Of a DNA stretch of 64,000 bases, positions 57,666 through 64,000 are shown one piece after another. The stretch covers positions 310,001 to 374,000 of the forward strand of contig NZ_BBJF01000004.1 in assembly GCF_000739735.1 (NCBI RefSeq). The letters are read 5' to 3'. The first letter of the stretch is position 1, and every line of letters starts with the position of its first letter. Under the pieces are notes generated by a model. It was given only the letters and a program-made list of their open reading frames with translations, was not told the origin of the DNA and searched no databases. The translations under genes and the position numbers were made by a program. The stretch comes from Paraburkholderia ginsengisoli NBRC 100965. GTDB lineage: Bacteria > Pseudomonadota > Gammaproteobacteria > Burkholderiales > Burkholderiaceae.

Positions 57666-57691
57666 AGCGGGCGGTTGCCCGCTTTATTTTT
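57666..57691 (+). terminator. Intrinsic terminator after ldcA
   Basis: AGCGGGC and GCCCGCT form a seven-base stem with a GGTT loop, followed by TTATTTTT. Confidence 0.8.
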
Positions 57692-57881
57692 GACATCCAT
57701 ACGCAACTAACCGTCTGCAACTCGCTGTATACGCGAACAGACCGATCGGTGAAGGTCCCGATGTTTTGTTGACAAAAACTGCCCTCAATAGACAGCCTCC
57801 ACGCCGCCTGATTAAACTCATATTTAAGTCCCGTCGCGCCCACGGCGCACGGGCCTGCCTTGCAGCGCAGCCTCCGCGTAC

Positions 57882-57919
57882 AGATTGTCAATCTTCGAGA
57901 TAAAAATTGTTGACAATCT
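57882..57919. promoter_or_regulatory. Probable operator of the GntR/FCD regulator
   Basis: AGATTGTCAA (57882-57891) and TTGACAATCT (57910-57919) are a perfect ten-base inverted repeat separated by 18 bases. The right arm overlaps the -35 hexamer of the regulator promoter, which suggests autorepression. Arms with TTGTC/GACAA cores are common for FCD-type GntR sites. Confidence 0.65.
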
Positions 57920-57937
57920 TTATGTCCATCCTAAGAT
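57910..57937 (+). promoter_or_regulatory. Promoter of the GntR gene and allantoin cluster
   Basis: A perfect TTGACA (57910-57915) and TAAGAT (57932-57937) are 16 bases apart. Transcription would start near 57944, 18 bases before the ATG. Confidence 0.7.
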
Positions 57938-57961
57938 GACCACTATACCGAGACGCAAATC

Positions 57962-58699
57962 ATGTCCGACATAGACGCCGCCGCGAACAGTTCGAAGCCC
58001 GAAGCGATTGCCGAGCGCATCCGCGCCGCGATCCTCGAGCACCGGCTCGCGCCGGGCGCCAAATTGACCGAAGCACAGTTGTGCGAAGTATTCGGCGTGA
58101 AGCGCGGCCCGATCCGGCAGGCGCTGGCGCAACTGGCGACGGACCGCCTCGTCGATCTCGAACCGAATCGCGGTGCGTTCGTCGCGAGTCCGTCGCTGCA
58201 GGAAGTACACGAGGTGTTCGAGATGCGCCGCATCATCGAACTCGCGGTGGTTGAAAAGATTTGCAGCGGTCACGGCTTGCGGCGTTTGAAGAGCATCGGC
58301 AGCATGATCGGCCGCGAACGCAAGGCATTCGAAACACGTGATTTTCCGGCGTGGATTCGCCTGTCGGGCGAGTTTCACACCGAGCTGGCAGGACTCACCG
58401 GCAACGCCGTGCTGTGCGATTGTTTGAACGGACTGGTCGCGCGCTCGACGCTGATCTCCGCGTTGTACGAGTCGCTCGGACGCAGCCCTTGCTCGTTCGA
58501 AGACCATGAAGCGATTCTCGCCGCGCTCGACGCCGGCGATGCAAAAGAGGCGGCGGCACTGATGTCGCGCCATCTGCAAAGCGTCGAGTTGAAGATGCTG
58601 GAGCGCCCCGCACGTGGCGCGGCCGATCTGCATGAAGTATTCGGCACGCTGAGCGCGGCGTCGAAGGATGTGTCCAGAGCCGGCTCATCGCCAGGCTGA
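57962..58699 (+). CDS. GntR-family regulator with FCD domain
   Basis: This 245-residue repressor has an N-terminal winged helix (residues 15-75; LCEVFGVKRGPIRQALAQLATDRLV). A C-terminal FCD ligand domain follows (85-225), with RLSGEFHTELAG and FEDHEAILAALDAGD as likely metal and ligand sites. It heads the allantoin cluster and probably senses an allantoin-pathway compound; that ligand is inference. A mirrored operator covers its own promoter. Confidence 0.9.
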   Translation: MSDIDAAANSSKPEAIAERIRAAILEHRLAPGAKLTEAQLCEVFGVKRGPIRQALAQLATDRLVDLEPNRGAFVASPSLQEVHEVFEMRRIIELAVVEKICSGHGLRRLKSIGSMIGRERKAFETRDFPAWIRLSGEFHTELAGLTGNAVLCDCLNGLVARSTLISALYESLGRSPCSFEDHEAILAALDAGDAKEAAALMSRHLQSVELKMLERPARGAADLHEVFGTLSAASKDVSRAGSSPG

Positions 58700-59059
58700 A
58701 GCAGGCAGTCAGCACGCGCAGAAGCGTGCGAAGCAGCGCGCGCCCATCGGCGGCATGCGTTGCACCGAATTGAACTGAACCAAATCACGCGTTGCAAGGC
58801 GGCTCGGCGCGAGCGCTGCCGGCTTGCGCACGCACGTCCGTCGCCATGCGACCGACTTCGAGCAGCGACGCATCGCCGGGAATCCGCGGCGGCTGGCGAT
58901 GCGATAACCACAAGTACTTCAGTACGGAGACACCCGCGGCACGGCCCACCCAGCTGGCGCCGGCTTCCTCGCTCGATTGTGGGCGAGGAGGGCGCGACTG
59001 GCAGGCCGGTGCAACGTCCTTCGATGCGCAGTCGACGGTCCCTATCTCAAGGAGGAATC
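58700..59059. other. Gap between the GntR gene and the NCS1 permease
   Basis: These 360 bases show no terminator, no copy of the TTGTCAA/TTGACAA arms and no clear promoter. AAGGAGG at 59049-59055 is the permease ribosome site. Transcription may continue from the regulator or start at a site I cannot see. Confidence 0.5.
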
Positions 59060-60541
59060 ATGGCTCAGTTCAGTGCGGCGCCCGGCAGTCCCTCGATGTC
59101 CACTTACACAGACGGCGGCGCGCAAGCCGATTCGTCCATGCCGGCAGGCTACAGCGAACGGCTCTATAACGAAGATCTCGCGCCGCTGCGCGCTCAGACC
59201 TGGGGCGCGTACAACATCTTCGCGTTCTGGATGTCGGACGTGCATAGCGTCGGCGGTTATGTGTTCGCCGGCAGTCTGTTCGCGCTCGGCCTGACGAGCT
59301 GGCAGGTGCTGGTGGCGCTGCTGGTCGGCATCACGATCGTCAACCTGCTGTGCAACCTGATCGCCAAGCCGAGCCAGACGAACGGCGTGCCTTACCCGGT
59401 CGCGTGCCGCGCCACCTTCGGCGTGCTCGGCGCGAATATTCCCGCAGTGATTCGCGGACTGATCGCGGTCGCGTGGTACGGCATTCAAACGTACCTGGCG
59501 TCGAGCGCGCTGGTAATCGTCGTGCTCAAGTTCGTGCCGTCGCTGTTGCCTTATGCCGACGTTCATCATCACGGCTTCATGGGCCTGTCGACGCTTGGCT
59601 GGGCCGGCTTCATGCTGCTGTGGGTCCTGCAGGCGCTGGTGTTCTGGCATGGCATGGAGACCATCAAAAAGTTCATCGACTTCGCCGGTCCCGCCGTCTA
59701 CGTGGTGATGTTCATTCTGGCGGGCTACATGGTGTATCGCGCGGGATGGCGCAACATCGGCATCAACCTGGGCGGCGTCAAATATCACGGCATGCAGGTG
59801 GTGCCCGTGATGATCACGGCGACCTCGCTGGTGGTGTCGTATTTCTCCGGCCCGATGTTGAATTTCGGCGACTTCTCGCGCTACGGCAAAAGTTTTCGCA
59901 GCGTGAAGCGCGGCAATTTCTGGGGCCTGCCGGTCAACTTCCTCGCGTTCTCGCTGGTGACGGTGATCACCACCGCGGCCACGCTGCCGGTGTTCGGCGA
60001 GCTGATCACGGACCCGGTCGAGACGGTCGGCCATATCGACTATCCGACCGCCGTGATCCTCGGCGCGTTGACCTTCACGATCGCGACGATCGGCATCAAC
60101 ATCGTGGCAAACTTCGTTTCGCCGGCTTTCGACTTTTCGAACGTCGCGCCGCGCCTGATCAGCTGGCGCGCAGGCGGGATGCTCGCGGCGGTGGCGTCGA
60201 TCTTCATCACGCCGTGGAACCTGTTCAACAACCCGGCCGTGATCCATTACACGCTCGACGTGCTCGGCAGCTTCATCGGGCCTTTGTACGGTGTCCTGAT
60301 CGTCGACTATTACCTGGTGAAGCGTCAGAAGATCGTGCTGGACGACCTGTACACGGTGGCGCCCACCGGCTCGTACTGGTATCGCAACGGCGTCAACTAC
60401 CGGGCCGTGGCCGCGTTGCTGCCGGCCGCGCTGATCGCGGTGATCTGCGTGATGGTGCCGGCGCTCGACGGTATGGCGAATTTCTCGTGGTTCATCGGCG
60501 CGGGACTCGCCGCAGTGTTCTATCGCGTGCTCGCACGCTGA
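59060..60541 (+). CDS. NCS1-family permease (allantoin/hydantoin/nucleobase type)
   Basis: This 493-residue inner-membrane transporter has about twelve helices. The N-terminal YNEDLAPLRAQTWGAYNIFAFW and the helix-3 region FGVLGANIPAVIRGLIAVAWYGIQT are typical of NCS1 permeases, and NPAVIHYTLDVLGSFIGPLYG lies near the end. A perfect AAGGAGG precedes ATG 59060. Given the following racemase, allantoinase and allantoicase genes, allantoin is the most likely substrate; hydantoin or uracil cannot be excluded by sequence. Confidence 0.92.
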   Translation: MAQFSAAPGSPSMSTYTDGGAQADSSMPAGYSERLYNEDLAPLRAQTWGAYNIFAFWMSDVHSVGGYVFAGSLFALGLTSWQVLVALLVGITIVNLLCNLIAKPSQTNGVPYPVACRATFGVLGANIPAVIRGLIAVAWYGIQTYLASSALVIVVLKFVPSLLPYADVHHHGFMGLSTLGWAGFMLLWVLQALVFWHGMETIKKFIDFAGPAVYVVMFILAGYMVYRAGWRNIGINLGGVKYHGMQVVPVMITATSLVVSYFSGPMLNFGDFSRYGKSFRSVKRGNFWGLPVNFLAFSLVTVITTAATLPVFGELITDPVETVGHIDYPTAVILGALTFTIATIGINIVANFVSPAFDFSNVAPRLISWRAGGMLAAVASIFITPWNLFNNPAVIHYTLDVLGSFIGPLYGVLIVDYYLVKRQKIVLDDLYTVAPTGSYWYRNGVNYRAVAALLPAALIAVICVMVPALDGMANFSWFIGAGLAAVFYRVLAR

Positions 60542-60566
60542 GTCCCGGCCGCAAAAAGGAGTTCCT

Positions 60567-61394
60567 ATGCGCATCAAACTGATCAACCCGAATACGACCC
60601 AGCGCATGACCGACGCAATGGGCCGCTGTGCCCGTGAAGTTGCCGCGCCCGGTACCGAAGTGATCGCGGTGAACCCGACCATGGGACCGCCGTCGATCGA
60701 GGGCTATTACGACGAAGCGCTTGCGACGCCGGGTTTGCTGGCCGAGGTCGCCGCGGGCGAGCGCGACGGCTGCGACGGCTACGTGATCGCGTGTTTCGGC
60801 GACCCCGGTTTGTACGCGGCGCGCGAGCTGGCGCGCGGTCCGGTGATCGGCATCGCGGAGGCGGCGATGCACGCGGCGAGCGTGCTGGCGCCGGGCTTCT
60901 CGGTGGTAACCACGCTCGCGCGCACTTGCGGGATGGCGTGGCATCTGGCCGAGCGTTACGGGATGAAGCGCTTTTGCCGCAACGTCCGCGCAACCGACGT
61001 CGCGGTGCTCGATCTCGACAAGCCTGGCTCGGCCGCGCGCCGTATCATTCTCGACGAATGCCGGCGCGCGCTGGCCGAGGACGGGTCGGACGCGATCGTG
61101 CTCGGTTGCGCGGGCATGGCCGAACTGTGCAGGGAGATCGAGGACGCACTCGGTGCGCCGGTGATCGAAGGCGTGACGGCGGCCGTGAAGTGGACCGAGG
61201 CGCTGGTCGCGCTGCGTCTGTCGACGGCCAAGCGCGGCGACTACGCGCGGCCGCTGGCCAAGCGCTACGACGGTGCGCTGGCGTCGTTCAGTCCGTCGGG
61301 GGCCGATCAGCAACCACAGCAACCGCAGCCGTCGCAATCGCCGCAGTCGCGACCGCCGCATGACGCCGCTGGCGTTTCGCGCGCGACTGTGTAG
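60567..61394 (+). CDS. Asp/Glu/hydantoin racemase family, possible allantoin racemase
   Basis: This 275-residue enzyme begins MRIKLINPNTTQRMTDAM. It has the two catalytic cysteines of the family, C76 (VIACFGDPG) and C181 (IVLGCAGMAEL), which act as opposite acid and base. Hydantoin and allantoin racemases share this fold, and the surrounding allantoin genes favour allantoin racemase (HpxA-like). The last 35 residues are a Gln/Pro/Ser-rich tail unlike the rest. AAAGGAG precedes the ATG, 25 bases after the permease stop. Confidence 0.88.
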   Translation: MRIKLINPNTTQRMTDAMGRCAREVAAPGTEVIAVNPTMGPPSIEGYYDEALATPGLLAEVAAGERDGCDGYVIACFGDPGLYAARELARGPVIGIAEAAMHAASVLAPGFSVVTTLARTCGMAWHLAERYGMKRFCRNVRATDVAVLDLDKPGSAARRIILDECRRALAEDGSDAIVLGCAGMAELCREIEDALGAPVIEGVTAAVKWTEALVALRLSTAKRGDYARPLAKRYDGALASFSPSGADQQPQQPQPSQSPQSRPPHDAAGVSRATV

Positions 61395-61685
61395 GGGGAA
61401 GGCGAAAGAGTCGACAGCACCGACGCCCTGAACCGCTGCGGGTAAACGCTAGCGCATCGGACCAGCACATACGTTCCGTCTGACACGCACTATCCAGCCG
61501 CGTGTATGGGCGCACCGGGGCGTTTTCGCTACACTGGTCCAACTCTGCGCGGGGTGTCTGAACGCTTTCATGCCGCTGATTCAGATGGGTTGCGTCGGCG
61601 GCGGCGAAAGCGCCCACGCACACGCCATACACGCCGCGCCAGCGCCGCAAATTTTTACGTACCGTCACCACGCATCCGTCAAACC
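61395..61685. other. Gap before puuE
   Basis: These 291 bases contain no convincing gene, hairpin or operator copy. The puuE frame is open upstream of its ATG, but that part is Arg-rich and unconserved. Confidence 0.45.
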
Positions 61686-62636
61686 ATGCCACTCGACCCG
61701 AACTACCCACGCGATCTGATCGGCTACGGCCGCCACCCGGTGCAGGCCAACTGGCCGGGGCGAGCGCGCGTCGCGGTGCAATTCGTCCTGAACTATGAAG
61801 AGGGCGGTGAAAACTGCGTGCTGCACGGCGACGCCGGCTCGGAGCAATTCCTCTCGGAGATCGTCGGCGCGGCCGCCTACCCAGCGCGTCACATGAGCAT
61901 GGAGTCGATCTACGAATACGGTTCGCGGGCGGGCGTGTGGCGCATCCTGCGTGAATTCGAAAAGCGCAAGCTGCCGCTTACGGTGTTCGGTGTCGGTATG
62001 GCTATCGAACGGCATCCTGACGTGGCGCGCGCGTTTGTCGAACTCTGTCATGAGATCGCGTGCCACGGTTATCGCTGGATTCACTATCAGGACGTCTCGC
62101 CGGAGAAAGAGGCGGAGCACATGCGCCTCGGCATGCAGGCGATCGAACGCGTGACCGGCGAACGGCCGCTCGGCTGGTACACCGGCCGCGACAGCCCGAA
62201 CACGCATCGGCTGGTGGCCGAATACGGCGGCTTCCTGTACGACTCGGATTACTACGGCGACGACCTGCCGTTCTGGATGGACGTCGAAGTGACGGGCGGC
62301 GCGCAGGTGCCGCAACTGATCGTGCCTTACACGCTCGACACCAATGACATGCGCTTCGCGAGCCCGCAAGGCTTCAACACCGCTGACCACTTCTTCACCT
62401 ATCTGCGTGACGCGTTCGACGTGCTCTACGAAGAGGGCGACGAAGCACCGAAGATGCTGTCGATCGGCATGCACTGCCGTCTGCTCGGACGCCCGGGACG
62501 GTTTCGCGCGTTGCAACGTTTTCTCGACCATATCGAACAGCATGACCGCGTGTGGGTGACGCGGCGCGTCGATATCGCGCGGCACTGGCGCGAACATCAC
62601 CCTTACCAGCAAAACAACCGCGGGGCGGCGGCATGA
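61686..62636 (+). CDS. puuE: Allantoinase PuuE (polysaccharide-deacetylase fold)
   Basis: This 316-residue protein starts MPLDPNYPRDLIGYGRHPVQ. It shows VAVQFVLNYEEGGENCVLHGD, the metal-site-like HEIACHGYRWIHYQ, and GWYTGRDSPNTHRLV. This is the cofactor-light allantoinase type that opens allantoin to allantoate, unrelated to the amidohydrolase-type allantoinase. Its stop overlaps uraD by ATGA, and alc follows, which supports the assignment over a chitin deacetylase. Confidence 0.94.
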   Translation: MPLDPNYPRDLIGYGRHPVQANWPGRARVAVQFVLNYEEGGENCVLHGDAGSEQFLSEIVGAAAYPARHMSMESIYEYGSRAGVWRILREFEKRKLPLTVFGVGMAIERHPDVARAFVELCHEIACHGYRWIHYQDVSPEKEAEHMRLGMQAIERVTGERPLGWYTGRDSPNTHRLVAEYGGFLYDSDYYGDDLPFWMDVEVTGGAQVPQLIVPYTLDTNDMRFASPQGFNTADHFFTYLRDAFDVLYEEGDEAPKMLSIGMHCRLLGRPGRFRALQRFLDHIEQHDRVWVTRRVDIARHWREHHPYQQNNRGAAA

Positions 62637-63160
62637 AGGCGATGCAATACACACTGGACCAACTCAACCGCATTTCGACCGACGCGTTCGTCGCGGCGCT
62701 GTCCGGCATTTTCGAGCATTCGCCGTGGGTCGCGGAAATCGCGGCTGTGCAACGGCCGTTCGCCAGCGTCGACGAGTTGCATCGGAAGATGTCGGGCATC
62801 GTCGAAACGGCGGGCGAGGAGAAGCAACTCGCGCTGATCAACGCTCACCCAGAGTTGGCCGGCAAGGCCGCCGTGCGCGGCGAACTGACCGCCGAATCGA
62901 CGCGCGAGCAGAGCGGCGCGGGCCTCGCGCAATGCACGCAGGAAGAGTTCGACAGGCTGCTCGCGCTGAACAGCGCCTATCGCGTGAAATTCGGCTTCCC
63001 GTTCATCCTCGCGGTGCGCGGCTACGACCGTCACGGCATCATCGCGAACTTCGAGGCGCGGGTGAACAACAGCCGCGCCGACGAATTGCGCGCGAGCCTC
63101 GATCAAATTTACCGCATCGCACGTTTCCGGCTCGACGACCTGATCGACGCGCAGGCCTAG
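62633..63160 (+). CDS. uraD: OHCU decarboxylase UraD
   Basis: This 175-residue enzyme converts 2-oxo-4-hydroxy-4-carboxy-5-ureidoimidazoline to S-allantoin, the last step of urate oxidation. H72 in NAHPELAG and E92 in STREQSGAGL are the expected catalytic residues, with FGFPFILAVRG further on. It is translationally coupled to puuE. Its presence implies that urate oxidation enzymes exist elsewhere or beyond the window. Confidence 0.93.
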   Translation: MKAMQYTLDQLNRISTDAFVAALSGIFEHSPWVAEIAAVQRPFASVDELHRKMSGIVETAGEEKQLALINAHPELAGKAAVRGELTAESTREQSGAGLAQCTQEEFDRLLALNSAYRVKFGFPFILAVRGYDRHGIIANFEARVNNSRADELRASLDQIYRIARFRLDDLIDAQA

Positions 63161-63259
63161 ATCGCGCTTCATGCGTGCTTTGTCCACGCTCGATGCGCGC
63201 GTCGCGGCCGTCGAATGGCAACGTTTTTTCCAGCACCCCACACATCAAGGACGACAACG

Positions 63260-64000
63260 ATGGCACTCCCGATTCTCGACCCCAACGCACCGGAATTCAC
63301 GCGCCGCTATGTGAATCTGGCGGACCCGCGTCTGGGCGCGCAGGCGCTCGAGACCAGCGACGATTTCTTCGCCCCGAAGGAGCGCATGCTGAATCCGGAG
63401 CCGGCCGTCTTCATCCCCGGCAAGTACGACGACAATGGCAAGTGGATGGACGGCTGGGAAACCCGCCGCAAGCGCGCCACGGGTTACGACTGGTGCGTCG
63501 TCAAGCTTGCACGCCCGGGTGTGATCAAGGGGCTCGACCTCGACACCAGCCACTTTACGGGCAACTTCCCGCCGGCGGCGTCGGTGGAGGCCGCGCGCGT
63601 GATCGACGGCGCGCCAAACCAGTCGACGCAATGGACCGAGGTCGTGCCGTCGACCACGTTGCAGGGCGATAGCCATCACTATCTCGACGTCGGCGACACG
63701 CACGCATACACGCACCTGCGCGTGAACATCTATCCGGACGGCGGCATCGCGCGACTGCGCGTATACGGTCAGCCTCAGATCGACTGGGCCGGCGCGAGCC
63801 GAACCGAGCAGTTCGATCTCGCCGCGATGGAAAACGGCGCGTATCTGGTCGCGGCGAACAACCAGCACTTCGGCGCAGCGTCGACGCTGCTGATGCCTGG
63901 CCGCGGTGTGAACATGGGCGATGGCTGGGAAACCCGCCGCCGGCGCGAGCCGGGCAACGACTGGGCGATCGTCGCGCTCGCGCAGCCGGGCGTGATCCAG
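63260..64000 (+). CDS. alc: Allantoicase, 5' part (runs off the right edge)
   Basis: The frame from ATG 63260 stays open for 247 codons to the end of the window. Allantoicase hydrolyses allantoate to ureidoglycolate and urea. Two copies of the family repeat are visible: [20 protein letters not shown] near residues 65-84 and [20 protein letters not shown] about 155 residues later. The start [20 protein letters not shown] is typical. Full-length proteins are about 330 residues, so about 80 lie outside. AAGGACGAC precedes the ATG. Confidence 0.95.
   Translation, partial: MALPILDPNAPEFTRRYVNLADPRLGAQALETSDDFFAPKERMLNPEPAVFIPGKYDDNGKWMDGWETRRKRATGYDWCVVKLARPGVIKGLDLDTSHFTGNFPPAASVEAARVIDGAPNQSTQWTEVVPSTTLQGDSHHYLDVGDTHAYTHLRVNIYPDGGIARLRVYGQPQIDWAGASRTEQFDLAAMENGAYLVAANNQHFGAASTLLMPGRGVNMGDGWETRRRREPGNDWAIVALAQPGVIQ

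Larger units (their letters stand above)
57614..57961. other. Control region between ldcA and the GntR regulator
   Basis: These 348 bases contain a terminator for ldcA, a small palindrome TTTTGT-TG-ACAAAA at 57764-57777, and the operator and promoter of the GntR gene. The region is AT-richer than the genes. There is no gene. Confidence 0.7.

Noticed and set aside
57725..57740. Second CTGT-N8-ACAG palindrome (CTGTATACGCGAACAG), a possible LexA box before the GntR gene
   Set aside because: It matches only 11 of 16 consensus bases and has a GC-rich centre. It lies about 200 bases from the GntR start, not at the promoter. About one CTGT-N8-ACAG is expected by chance in 64 kb, and the downstream genes have no SOS link.

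Overview
The window looks like core chromosome of a high-GC betaproteobacterium of the Burkholderia/Paraburkholderia type. This rests on the gene order (dapC-dapD-dapE-prmB, smc-zipA-ligA, rpsB to rnhB, ppsR/ppsA, guaB-guaA), the protein sequences and the strong GC bias at third codon positions. It is inference from recognised families, not a database match. I saw no rRNA, tRNA, insertion sequence, prophage or CRISPR array.

Layout. 1-6.6 kb: a truncated glutathione peroxidase, then on the minus strand cardiolipin synthase, PrmB and three succinylase-branch lysine/diaminopimelate genes (dapE, dapD, dapC) with a small ArsC/Spx-like gene among them. 7.3-16.3 kb (plus): an EamA-type transporter, smc, zipA, ligA and def. 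16.4-21.9 kb (minus): a pseudouridine synthase with a long repetitive N-terminus, glnD and map. 22-38.6 kb (plus): the translation/envelope cluster rpsB, tsf, pyrH, frr, uppS, cdsA, dxr, rseP, bamA, skp, lpxD, fabZ, lpxA, lpxB, rnhB and a SpoU-type methyltransferase. It links translation, isoprenoid and phospholipid synthesis, outer-membrane assembly and lipid A synthesis. 38.7-44.1 kb: divergent ppsR and ppsA, then an NfeD-like/stomatin pair. 44.3-51.2 kb: smpB divergent from ratA-rnfH, a second EamA-type transporter, and guaB - membrane protein - guaA.

51.2-54.8 kb is the most interesting part. It holds a two-gene minus-strand operon: a radical-SAM protein with a helix-hairpin-helix segment, followed 9 bases later by a DUF4130-UdgX uracil-DNA glycosylase fusion. 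Its promoter carries a near-consensus LexA box. I read this as a candidate SOS-inducible DNA repair or DNA-base-processing module of unknown chemistry. A LigT-type 2H phosphoesterase gene diverges from it.

55.5-57.6 kb carries a DUF1992 gene, tadA and an LD-carboxypeptidase. From 58 kb to the end lies an allantoin (purine ureide) degradation cluster: a GntR/FCD regulator with a 10-bp inverted-repeat operator over its own -35 box, an NCS1 permease, an Asp/Glu-type racemase (possibly allantoin racemase), PuuE allantoinase, UraD and allantoicase. The allantoicase gene runs off the right edge. Together these would import allantoin, or make it from urate, and convert it to ureidoglycolate and urea.
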